Source of the DNA: Amoebophrya sp. A120
Lineage: Eukaryota > Sar > Dinophyceae > Syndiniales > Amoebophryaceae
Reading direction: 5' to 3'
Length of the DNA stretch: 64,000 bases
Assembly: GCA_905178155.1 (NCBI GenBank)
Contig: CAJINV010000003.1
Location: forward strand, 1,288,710-1,352,709
The notes under the pieces were generated by a model, which was not told where the DNA came from, ran no database searches, and saw only the letters and a program-made list of their open reading frames with translations. Position numbers and translations under genes: made by a program. This document shows, piece by piece, positions 53,601-63,480 of the stretch (positions within the stretch are counted from its first letter, which is position 1; each line of letters opens with the position of its first letter).

Positions 53601-54899
53601 GAGGCCAACCCTGAATTGTTCCCTTCTCTACTGAAACAGTGCCGCAGCCTCGAGTTTCGCGTGCCCTGGCAGCAGCACAAGCCCAGCAGCGGCCAAAGTG
53701 CAGCAGCGGGTAGTCAACAGCAGCAGCCCGGAGAAACAAGAAAGCAGAAGAAAAACAAAACCCGACGACGTTCTTCCCAATTCGGCCTAATCGACCAACA
53801 GAACGCCGAAGCAGCCGCGCAACTTGCGGCGGCGGAGACAAAGGTCGCGAGCCGAAAGTTTTCTTCGGCGTTCATGAAAGCGCGGGCGCAGATGTTCGAA
53901 AAGGCTTCGACCGTGCCGAACATTGAAAAAATCAAGCGTTCGGTAGGTGCTCTGGAGGAGAAGGAGGATGCGGTCGCGAAGGCTGCCGGCCAGCCACAGT
54001 TGCATCTGCATGCAGGACCATCGTCATCATCATCTAGTAGCGCCAAAGTAGTCACATCAACACCGAGGGGTACTACAACCGCTGGGAGACCGTACGAAGA
54101 CGCGGCGCCCGGGGCGGGGAGAAATTTGAACAACAGCAGCTCGTCTTCGGGGATCAAGGGACAACTCCCAGCGTCCAGTCGCGCAGACAGGCGATCCTGG
54201 AAGGAGGACGCCAGGAAAGGGTCCGGCGCCGAGGACTCGTCGGCGGATTTTTTGTCGGCCGACCTTTCGGAGGATTCAGATTCCAAATCGTACTCGCACG
54301 ATACTGAGCTCGCGAGGCAACGGCTCGTGTCGTCCCAACGAGCGAAGGCATCGAGGTCATTCCCTCGGCCGGAGGGTGAACAACAGGTGACTCCGTCGGT
54401 CGTCTCGGTTTTAGCTCTTACGAAGGACGAGAGACCAGCAGGCGGTGGAGCGAGCATTGCCGCTGCTGGCGTGCCTGTCCGTGCGCAAAGGAATTTACTA
54501 TCGTCATCTGAGGCCGCTGTTGCTACCAGCAACGTCGACGCAACACCATTGACACTCCAGACCGAAGTCGCGAGGCAATGGAAGCGTCGATATAAATCTC
54601 TAGCTGTGGAGCACCGCACTTGCCGTCGTTTGCTTGCCGAGATGACGAAGCGTGTGGCGGAGCTGGAATATGAGGCCGACCTGCGCAAAGCGGACACTGT
54701 GCCCCCTTCTCTGGGGGCTGAGAAGCGAGAGGAAAAGAGTAGAAGTAGCAACTCGCCGGCGGCCATGCCGGTCCCTGCGGCGGACGGCTCGGATCCGCTG
54801 CTACCGGTAGACCGACTTTTGCAGGCGCGCGTGGAGTCCTTGCAGCAGCTGATCGTAATGTGTCAGTCGTTTTCAGCTTTTCCCGCTAAGGAAGATTAA
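50638..54899 (+). CDS. Two-exon membrane protein with PDZ-like segments and C-terminal coiled coil, 1376 aa
   Basis: Exons 50638-50844 and 50976-54899, joined by a 131-bp GT-AG intron in phase 0. The N-terminus is a hydrophobic signal-like segment (residues ~3-20). A second hydrophobic span lies at about residues 115-140 (LLALAALVSAGLVCLYL), so the bulk is on one side of a membrane. Three stretches look like the second half of PDZ domains: PGDEIVEVNGRLCDRKEIL with VVLHLRR, PGDRLVLLDSRVFGAQNML, and TPNMVLVSVNGEANPELFP. PDZ domains bind C-terminal peptides; here the first half of each fold is diverged, so the call is tentative. They are separated by Ser/Gly/Gln-rich linkers. The C-terminus has a coiled coil (around RRLLAEMTKRVAELEYE). 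A membrane-tethered scaffold is a reasonable inference. Confidence 0.65.
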
Positions 54900-55422
54900 T
54901 TGCACAGACAAGATTCAATGTAGGATTATGAAGTGCAGACAGGTGTTCGTGTGTGTGTGGTCATGTCGTTGCGGTAGATGTGCGCGAAATGGATCATCTA
55001 GCACGATAGAGAGATCGTCGGACTGCAGAATTCTGGATATAGTACTTCGGTCGTCCGTTTGTTTCATTGGAGCTGAATAAAACAGATCACAGAACGGATC
55101 ATCATTCTGAGAAAATCGCTGTAAATCGCTTTGATCTACTTTGTTCGAATAAAATGCATGCCGCCAGCACAAGTCGATCCCGAGAACAGATCACTGCACA
55201 AAAAAAGGTTCTTGCAAATGGACGGGCATTGTTGAGTCCCATGATCTTTCAAGTTTTTTCGTCTTGCACTTGATGCAACAGCGAACCTACCGCTGTCTCA
55301 GTAACATATATCGTACGAACTTGTGTAGGGCTAGATTTTCAATGTCTGTTTGAGAGCGACGTAGGACAGACCTATCCCAGGTAGATCGCATCTGCTACAC
55401 GACCGAATTACATCCGCCAAGA
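54900..55422. other. Intergenic region; nothing recognised
   Basis: 523 bp between two plus-strand genes; only short frames, no repeat or hairpin noticed. Confidence 0.5.
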
Positions 55423-58400
55423 ATGTTTCGCTACAACTTTCAGGATTTTCCCACGGCGCCCGGTGCGGAAACGAGCGCCACGAGCAGTGTGCCGGCGGCC
55501 CCCGCGTTCACGACGACTGCGGAGAAGAAGTCTTTCGGGGACAGATGCGAGCGCTTGCGGGAAAATGCGATCACGGGAGTGGTCAGCACCCCTTTTCACA
55601 AAACACGGCCTATTCCCATCGTGTACACGGATTTCACGGCCTCGGGCCGCGGACTCAAGACGATTGAGGACCAGATTACGGCCACCGTGCTCCCCACCTA
55701 CGGAAACACGCACACGCTGACGACGGCCACCTCGCGGCAGACCACCTTTTTCCGGACCGAGGCACGGAACATTGTCCGACACGCCCTGAACTGCTGTCCG
55801 ATCAACGACGCGGTGATTTTTTGCGGCAGCGGAAGCACGGCGGCCGCGAACAAGTTCGCGAAAATTGTGGAAAGCCAAATTCGCCGGGAGCACGACAACT
55901 TCTGGGAGGCCTGCAGGACGAGTGGAAGCTCGGCGAGAAAGAAAGGCTCCGGAAGCAAGAAGCTTACGGACAACATTCGCCAGTTCTTCAAAGAGGATCG
56001 ATGGGGGAGCTGCGAGTGCTCGTTGTGCAATGTGCGGCTGAAGAACGAGGCGTGCTTCCGTGCGCACCTGCAAACAACCATGCACGTCGAAAACGAAAAG
56101 AAAATCGGCGTTGGGGAGGACAGCACGACGGTAGAAGAAGGTTGTGACGTACTATTGGCCCGGGAAGCTGGTACAGAAGATGACGCATCTGCAGTTGTAG
56201 AGAAGGTGGTTACAACGGCTACTCCCTCGCGAAGGAAAACCATTTTTTTTCTCGATCCCTTCGCGCACCACTCCTCGTCGCTCCCCTTCCGAGAGTTAGC
56301 CGCGCGGTACCCGGACTTCTGCGAGTGCGTCGAATGCAACGAGGCCCTGGACGTGGACGCCTTCGAGACAATTCTGTTAGAGAAGGTAGCTTCGTACCGA
56401 CGCGTGGACAACAGCACCAGCACGGCTACCTCTGCCCCGCCCGAGCTGTACGCGATCCTCTGCGCGGGGAGCAATGTCACGGGCAAGCTCCGCGACGTGG
56501 CGTTTCTGACCCAGAAACTGCACAAGCAGAACTGCCGGGCGGTGTGGGACTTCGCGGCTGCGGGCGCTCACTGCAAGATCGACGTGAACCCGAAGAATGT
56601 GCACGACGCGGGGATCGATGCCGCGTTCTTCTCTCCCCACAAGCTGCTCGGCGGGCCCGGGTGCAGCGGACTGCTGGTGGCGAAGAAGGACCTGTTGCAG
56701 GAGAACGTGGTGCCCACCGTTCCCGGCGGCGGCGTAGTTTTCTACGTGTCCGACAAGGGTCACAGTTACATCCAGAATCACGAGGAGCGCGAGGAGGCGG
56801 GGACGCCCAACATCCTCGCAGATATCAAGACGGGCATGGTCTACAAGATTCACCGAGACATGTACGACAGGATGGAAGCGCGGGAACAGGAGCTGCGAGA
56901 AAAATTCCTGCAAAACATGCAGAGCGTGGAAAACTTCTGTTTACTCGGAGGAAAAGATAATGCAGTTTTTATCCACGCTGCAAACAGTAACAGCAGTGCC
57001 AATGCTGTTTCATCAGACTCTTCTTCCAGCAGCACCAGCGCGCCGATCTTTTCCTTCCTGATCCAGCACGAGGAGCGGTACCTGCACTACAACTTTGTGT
57101 GTGCGGTTTTGAACGACGTGTTTGGAATCCAGGCCCGCGGCGGGTGCGCGTGCGCCGGACCCTATGCGCAGAAGCTGCTGGGCATGTCGGAGGCAGTGAG
57201 CGACAGCTTCGAACTCGCCCTGCAAAAGTACGGGTGCGAGGTGATCCGGCCGGGCTTCTGCCGCTTGTCGCTGCACTACACCATGACGGATCGCGAGCTG
57301 GAGTTTGTGGTCAAAGCGCTGAAGTGGTGCTGCACGCACGCGTGCGAACTTCTGCCGCTGTACACGTTCGACGTGGAGACCGGGGAGTGGCTCCACGAAG
57401 ACGACGACCACCAAGCGAAGCGGAACTGGCTCGAAAGTATGGACTTGTTCAGCGGGCGGGGAGAAGGCACGTTGGGGAAATCCGTCGCGTTGGCGGGGGC
57501 TTCTGCAGCACAAGGAGAAAAAATTATGGACAAAAATTATAGTATCGAAGCATCTTCTGCAGCACCCGTAGAGCCGCCACCGAGCAGACTCAGAACCTTT
57601 GAAGATTTTGAAGTGCAGTTGTTATCGAAGATCCGAATTCCGGCGAAAAACCGGCGCTGGCCCGTGTTAGACGAGCGGGTTGCCGAGTTGTTGTGGTTTT
57701 CCTTGCCGCAGGACATGGTTCCCGAAGACATGGAGCACGGCCGCCGGAACGCGGGACAGGCGAAAAACATATTCGATCGCACGAGACCTCCTGGCGACCA
57801 TGGAAAGAACAAGGCAGCGGGTGGTCTTGTTGAGCGACCAAGTAGAAGCTGCTTCCAGATCCCCACGACTTTGATCTCCTCGTCCAGCACTGGAGCAAAT
57901 AAAGCCAGTTCTCTCAGCGAAAAAGCAGGGAGTCATGAGCTACAGAACCTGGACGAGGATTCCTCGACCGCGAGCACGCCCAGCACACGGGACAGTTCGT
58001 CGGACGGAGCGGGTGCCACGTTGATGTCTTCGCCCAACAAGGAAAGCCGAGCCCGCGCGACAGAGGCTGAAGACGACACGACCTTCCTAGACCTTTCGGA
58101 CATCATGGGGGCGATGACCTTCGGGGGTGAGGATGATGAGAGCGAAGGGAATTATACTACGGATCAGAATCCCAACAAAGCCACCAGTGCGCCGACACAA
58201 CCATCATCTTCATCGCACCACCAGGCGAGCGCCGCTACTGCTTTCTGGACCGAGAGCAACGGGAAGTTGGTCCAGAAATACGCTGCGACCGCGTTGTATC
58301 CGAAGGTGCCGAAGACTCTGCGCGGTCTGGTCGGGCAGGCGATGAAGGACTTTGAGATGGTCCAACCGCACGACCGGCTGCTGCTCGGCCTGTCCGGGGG

Positions 58401-59361
58401 GAAAGACTCGCTGACGCTGCTGCACGTGCTGCTCCACCTGCAAAAGTGCTCCCCCATCCCGTTCCAGATCGCCTGCGCGACCGTGAACCCGGAAACCCCG
58501 GAGTACGACCCCAGCCCGCTGCGGGACTACTTGAAAGCGTTGAACGTGGAGTACCACGTGCTGTCCAAGCCGTTGATCGAGCTGGCGAAGGTGGCGATGA
58601 ACCCGAAGAAGCCCTCCATCTGCAGCTTCTGCGCGCGCATGAAGCGCGGCATGCTGTACACCTGCATGCGCGAGCACGGGTACAACGTCCTGGTCCTCGG
58701 CCAGCACCTGGACGACCTGGCGGAGTCCTTCCTCATGTCCTGCTTCCACAACGGCGCGCTGCGGACCATGAAGGCCAACTACGCAATCCAGAACCAGGAG
58801 GCCGGCGCGATCCGCGTCATCCGCCCGCTGGTGTACGTGCGGGAGAAGGTGATGGCGCAGTTTGCGGAGGAAAACAAACTCCCGATCATCGCCGACAACT
58901 GCCCCGCCTGCTTCGCCGTGCCCAAGGAGCGCCACCGGGTGAAACTGCTCCTGGCCAAGGAGGAGTTTGTGCTGCACGACCTGTTCTCGAACTTGCTGAA
59001 ATCCATGCGCCCGCTGATCGCCGTCAAGCACGCGCGGATCGACGACGACGAGTTTGTGGTGCGGGGCGAGCAGGGATTTCTGTGCGACAAAATGAAGAAC
59101 AACGGAGAGGACGTCGGAAGTAGAAGGCCTAATAGTTACGACGGGGATAAAGTAGATCGTGATACGAAGAACGAACGGCAAGGCCAGAAACTTGAGTCTT
59201 CCACTCGCATGGTCGAGGGACGAATAACGGCAGCGGACGAAGACGCCGCCGCAGAGGAAGCTTTGACAAAATGCGGCGTGGACGGAGGTGCGTGCGCGAG
59301 GAGCTTGCCATGCGCTCGCGGTGCATTGGTCGACGAGACTGACGGTTTGGAAAAGAACTGA
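55423..59361 (+). CDS. Cysteine desulfurase-like / TtcA-type tRNA thiolase fusion, 1312 aa
   Basis: One uninterrupted exon. Residues ~60-650 are a class V aminotransferase fold like cysteine desulfurases: TYGNTHT near 94, WDFAAAGAH (PLP-binding Asp ~376), Schiff-base Lys ~407 in FFSPHKLLGG, and RGGCACAGPY (Cys ~575/577) where desulfurases place the sulfur-accepting Cys. A U1-type zinc finger (C199-x2-C202-x12-H215-x5-H221) and acidic linkers interrupt this domain at ~165-270. After a ~250-residue disordered linker, residues ~960-1200 are a PP-loop ATPase of the TtcA family: SGGKDS (991-996), C1067-x2-C1070, GQHLDDLAES and C1160-x2-C1163. TtcA uses an Fe-S cluster to make 2-thiocytidine in tRNA and takes sulfur from a desulfurase, so the fusion would couple both steps. 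Substrate base and compartment are unproven; no clear targeting peptide is seen. Confidence 0.88.
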   Translation: MFRYNFQDFPTAPGAETSATSSVPAAPAFTTTAEKKSFGDRCERLRENAITGVVSTPFHKTRPIPIVYTDFTASGRGLKTIEDQITATVLPTYGNTHTLTTATSRQTTFFRTEARNIVRHALNCCPINDAVIFCGSGSTAAANKFAKIVESQIRREHDNFWEACRTSGSSARKKGSGSKKLTDNIRQFFKEDRWGSCECSLCNVRLKNEACFRAHLQTTMHVENEKKIGVGEDSTTVEEGCDVLLAREAGTEDDASAVVEKVVTTATPSRRKTIFFLDPFAHHSSSLPFRELAARYPDFCECVECNEALDVDAFETILLEKVASYRRVDNSTSTATSAPPELYAILCAGSNVTGKLRDVAFLTQKLHKQNCRAVWDFAAAGAHCKIDVNPKNVHDAGIDAAFFSPHKLLGGPGCSGLLVAKKDLLQENVVPTVPGGGVVFYVSDKGHSYIQNHEEREEAGTPNILADIKTGMVYKIHRDMYDRMEAREQELREKFLQNMQSVENFCLLGGKDNAVFIHAANSNSSANAVSSDSSSSSTSAPIFSFLIQHEERYLHYNFVCAVLNDVFGIQARGGCACAGPYAQKLLGMSEAVSDSFELALQKYGCEVIRPGFCRLSLHYTMTDRELEFVVKALKWCCTHACELLPLYTFDVETGEWLHEDDDHQAKRNWLESMDLFSGRGEGTLGKSVALAGASAAQGEKIMDKNYSIEASSAAPVEPPPSRLRTFEDFEVQLLSKIRIPAKNRRWPVLDERVAELLWFSLPQDMVPEDMEHGRRNAGQAKNIFDRTRPPGDHGKNKAAGGLVERPSRSCFQIPTTLISSSSTGANKASSLSEKAGSHELQNLDEDSSTASTPSTRDSSSDGAGATLMSSPNKESRARATEAEDDTTFLDLSDIMGAMTFGGEDDESEGNYTTDQNPNKATSAPTQPSSSSHHQASAATAFWTESNGKLVQKYAATALYPKVPKTLRGLVGQAMKDFEMVQPHDRLLLGLSGGKDSLTLLHVLLHLQKCSPIPFQIACATVNPETPEYDPSPLRDYLKALNVEYHVLSKPLIELAKVAMNPKKPSICSFCARMKRGMLYTCMREHGYNVLVLGQHLDDLAESFLMSCFHNGALRTMKANYAIQNQEAGAIRVIRPLVYVREKVMAQFAEENKLPIIADNCPACFAVPKERHRVKLLLAKEEFVLHDLFSNLLKSMRPLIAVKHARIDDDEFVVRGEQGFLCDKMKNNGEDVGSRRPNSYDGDKVDRDTKNERQGQKLESSTRMVEGRITAADEDAAAEEALTKCGVDGGACARSLPCARGALVDETDGLEKN

Positions 59362-61285
59362 ATTGGTTCTTTTCTGGCAAAAGCGCAATGCGTCTCGTGA
59401 CATTCAAACGAACAATAACGACTCTGCTACGCACGAAATATTATCTTGCTTCAAATCAGCAGCGCAACACCATGATGCATCGAAAAATGTTATCTAACTA
59501 ACTGCCCTTCTATCTTCAAAGCAGAGCTGATGTCCTCTCGCATCTTCGTGTATTGTGCGCGTACTTCTTGCACACTGTTCGCCTCTGTTGCCTTGTCACA
59601 TACGTGAAATTCTAACGATCTCGCGTCGATTACGATTTCTTGCTAATAATGCGGTTCGTTGTACACACGTATGCAGTGGCTGTCATTTCGGTCAGATTTT
59701 CATCTACTCGTAAGGAACCTGAAATAAAGCAATTTAGAATCTGGCTTCATGTCGCCTGAAGAACGAAAGAACTACAGTCAGATAGAACGTTTAGTACAGC
59801 TAGCGCAGTCGTCTTCGTCGTGAACAAAAAACATACCTCATTTCTACCATGTCGCAAAACTGCATTTTGTCGTATTCAAGCTAAAAGAGCCTCACCAAAT
59901 GCCGAACAGGAATTCGTGTATAAAGCACTTCCAAATCGTGAACGTCGTTGAAAAACTCAAACTGCTGACTTCATTGATCTTTTAGCTCGTAGCGGCACAG
60001 TCTTTTCCGCTTTTTGAAGATCCAAGCCGGAACAAAAAATGTCGTGGTTTTTTTCCGATCTATCTTTCGTGAATATCGTGAAAGGAACTACCGGATGTCG
60101 TTTTGAATCGTAGACGCATGCCACCGTGAGTAACAGAAACCAAATTGCCAAAAATCGCCAGCTCTTCTTTTTTTTTGTTTCTGGGGGTTTTCGTTTTTGG
60201 GTCAACGGTTTTTATTTTTTTTCGTGTGTCGTTTTTCAAATGGGACTGCAGGTGTTATTCTAATTTTGTTGTACGACTAATCGCTACTATTTTCACGTCT
60301 TTGGATGGACTAAAATGCGCACTTCGGACTCTCTCACAATACGGGCACGTGGAGCGAATGCGGTCTTTCGGCGCCGACCCAGGAATCGAGGTTAGAAGTC
60401 ATTGTGTTGTTTCCGTTATGCTTGAGGTACAGGTATAGGTAATTCTCATTCTTTCGTTTTTTTACTGTGGTGATATGTAGTGAGGTCACCGAACGGTTCT
60501 AACCAGGGAGTTTTTTTGCCATATACCCTGCAAAACGACCGGCAGTTTTCAAGCGGCCGGAAGCGTTTTTGGACATGAAAAATTTTCAATTATCAAGCGG
60601 CTTTGGCTGTGTCGGCACCGAATCGCCAGCGGATTCTATCGATCGCCGCTGGGTACACCGACGCAGACAAGCCAGCAAAAGGGGCGCCCTTCTGAGGCGC
60701 CCACCGCCTCAGTTTCTGGCGGTTTGGGGCGTCCAAAAAGGGGCGCGAAAAAAACGCGCCCAAAATCAGAACAGCGAAAAAGCATGGCACGGCCGCGATT
60801 TCGGAGCATTTTGGGCGGCCGCGAAAGCGGCCGAATTTTCGCCGGTCTCAGAGCCTGGGAAGCTTTGCAACAAGCGCCGGCGCGAAAAATAAAAACGCAA
60901 AAAAGCAAAAGCGCGCCAGACGCGCAAAGCCAACCCGCATGCTACGGGCCCGATTTCCCTTCGCGTTTTGGGCGCCCCCTGTGGCACCCAGATCGGCCCC
61001 ATAGCATGGGGGCTGGCTTTTGGAAAGGAATATCGGGAATTTGCTAAAATTTGCAACGTTTATAAAGCGGCCGCCATACCGTGCGGCCTAACGTTACTCA
61101 CGACGGTATGGCGAACCCAGGAAAAGCACAGCCGCCGCCAAAGCGACGGCCGGCAAGAAAACGGCCACGACCTCACTACCTCCGCCCCGGCGGCTATATT
61201 TGGTATTTTTCCATTAGCGTAGAATGATAGAACGAAGCAGCATCAGTCCCCTAACTATTGTAGGTACACAAAATCCAATATTCTT
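59362..61285. other. Spacer with GC-rich segment (60.5-61.2 kb)
   Basis: 59362-60500 is AT-rich with short frames only. From about 60560 to 61200 the sequence becomes GC-rich with many short inverted pieces (for example GGGCGCC/GGCGCCC, GCGGCCGCGAAAGCGGCCG near 60819) and contains GGCTTTTGGAAAGG, also seen in variant form in the 43-kb GC-rich region. No gene was recognised. Confidence 0.45.
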
Positions 61286-62837
61286 TGCCGCGGGCCTCGA
61301 TCGCCGGTGAGGTGTGAGGGCCGTTGCAGCGCGCCGCCGCCCCACGTGCAGATACAGGAGGCCCCGCTGTCCTGGTGCGGTCGTCTGTCACACGTGGGTC
61401 CGCCGTGCGATGCTGGCAGTAGCTTTTAGTACTACAAATAACGACGTGAAATAGCATGAAAAAGCACGACTCGTACAGAAATTCACTTTCTGCCGCGGGC
61501 CTCGATCGCCGGTGAGGTGTGAGGGCCGTTGCAGCGCGCCGCCGCCCCTCGTGCAGATACAGGAGGCCCCGCTGTCCTGGTGCGGTCGTCTGTCACACGT
61601 GGGTCCGCCGTGCGATGCTGGCAGTAGCTTTTAGTACTACAAATAACGACGTGAAATAGCATGAAAAAGCACGACTCGTACAGAAATTCACTTTCTGCCG
61701 CGGGCCTCGATCGCCGGTGAGGTGTGAGGGCCGTTGCAGCGCGCCGCCGCCCCTCGTGCAGATACAGGAGGCCCCGCTGTCCTGGTGCGGTCGTCTGTCA
61801 CACGTGGGTCCGCCGTGCGATGCTGGCAGTAGCTTTTAGTACTACAAATAACGACGTGAAATAGCATGAAAAAGCACGACTCGTACAGAAATTCACTTTC
61901 TGCCGCGGGCCTCGATCGCCGGTGAGGTGTGAGGGCCGTTGCAGCGCGCCGCCGCCCCTCGTGCAGATACAGGAGGCCCCGCTGTCCTGGTGCGGTCGTC
62001 TGTCACACGTGGGTCCGCCGTGCGATGCTGGCAGTAGCTTTTAGTACTACAAATAACGACGTGAAATAGCATGAAAAAGCACGACTCGTACAGAAATTCA
62101 CTTTCTGCCGCGGGCCTCGATCGCCGGTGAGGTGTGAGGGCCGTTGCAGCGCGCCGCCGCCCCTCGTGCAGATACAGGAGGCCCCGCTGTCCTGGTGCGG
62201 TCGTCTGTCACACGTGGGTCCGCCGTGCGATGCTGGCAGTAGCTTTTAGTACTACAAATAACGACGTGAAATAGCATGAAAAAGCACGACTCGTACAGAA
62301 ATTCACTTTCTGCCGCGGGCCTCGATCGCCGGTGAGGTGTGAGGGCCGTTGCAGCGCGCCGCCGCCCCTCGTGCAGATACAGGAGGCCCCGCTGTCCTGG
62401 TGCGGTCGTCTGTCACACGTGGGTCCGCCGTGCGATGCTGGCAGTAGCTTTTAGTACTACAAATAACGACGTGAAATAGCATGAAAAAGCACGACTCGTA
62501 CAGAAATTCACTTTCTGCCGCGGGCCTCGATCGCCGGTGAGGTGTGAGGGCCGTTGCAGCGCGCCGCCGCCCCTCGTGCAGATACAGGAGGCCCCGCTGT
62601 CCTGGTGCGGTCGTCTGTCACACGTGGGTCCGCCGTGCGATGCTGGCAGTAGCTTTTAGTACTACAAATAACGACGTGAAATGGCATGAAAAAGCACTCG
62701 TACAGAAATTCACTCTCTGCCGCGGGCCTCGATCGCCGGTGAGGTGTGAGGGCCGTTGCAGCGCGCTGCCGCCCCTCGTGCAGATACAGGAGGCCCCGCT
62801 GTCCTGGTGCGGTCGTCTGTCACACGTGGGTCCGCCG
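61286..62837. repeat. 205-bp tandem array, seven full units plus a partial eighth
   Basis: Unit starts at 61286, 61491, 61696, 61901, 62106, 62311, 62516 and 62718 (the last spacing is 202 because of a 3-bp loss). Inner units look identical. The first (an A where the others have T in the CCCTCGTG segment) and last are diverged, as expected for homogenisation by unequal exchange. Each unit has a GC-rich half and an AT-richer half. The unit length is not a multiple of three and stops occur in each frame, so it is not coding. It does not resemble 5S rRNA, U6 or spliced-leader genes. Confidence 0.95.
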
Positions 62838-63480
62838 GGTGGGATCTGAAATTTTGGCAGGACAGACGCAGCATGAGGCAGCTGGAGGAAGACGGAAGAC
62901 TGAGGCAGCCTTCACGGATCCACCCGTGTTTGGTGCGGAAGGTGCGGGAGCGGAATAACAGCGTGGGCTTTGTTTCTTTTATTTTGACCTTCTTGCGGGG
63001 GCTGTGGCAGAATTCAACGAGAACGAGAACTACCTGCAACACAACACATCGATGCGGGAGTTGCGCCTGAAGCTGATGAACAAGCGGTACAAGAAGAACA
63101 TAGAAGATCATCCAGTCTGCTAGGCGCATATGATTCGCGGTATTCTTCATCTTTTTTTTCACTAAAGTTATCTGTGCAGGAGCTGTGCGTAAGTATAAAT
63201 TTCGTTGAGAACGTGTACTACCTGCAACACAAAACATCTATTCAGGACGTGTACCGCCCGGAAAAAGCGTGGAGCCGTCCGACTGTTTGTTTGCGTCGAA
63301 CAACGCCGGGATCTCACCAGGAGCCATGCGCTGCAGTTTTTGCTATGACGTCGGCGGTATTATCTATCTTTTTTTTTTGATTACGAAGTTCGTTTTCAAC
63401 ATCCACGATTTCAATACAGCACTCGACAACATTGCACCGCATAATTCTCGTAGAATATGAGCTACCTGCGATTCGAAATA
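62838..63480 (+). pseudogene. Exon-like fragments in three decaying tandem copies
   Basis: An open stretch from ATG 62873 (MRQLEEDGRLRQPSRIHP) is followed, after an intron-like segment ending TGGCAG near 63008, by an exon-like piece encoding FNENENYLQHNTSMRELRLK and a stop near 63122. Related pieces recur near 63200 (NFVENVYYLQHKTSIQDV) and 63450 (MSYLRFEISIQDLQL). The three share the Y-L-Q/R-x-x-x-S-I/M-x-(D/E)-L pattern, suggesting tandem duplication of one exon followed by decay. Splicing of the first pair would need a GC donor. Identity unknown. Confidence 0.35.

Noticed and set aside
61286-62837. 205-bp array as CRISPR or as 5S/snRNA/spliced-leader repeats
   Set aside because: There are no short repeats with unique spacers, and no match to the conserved sequences of those RNAs that I can recall.
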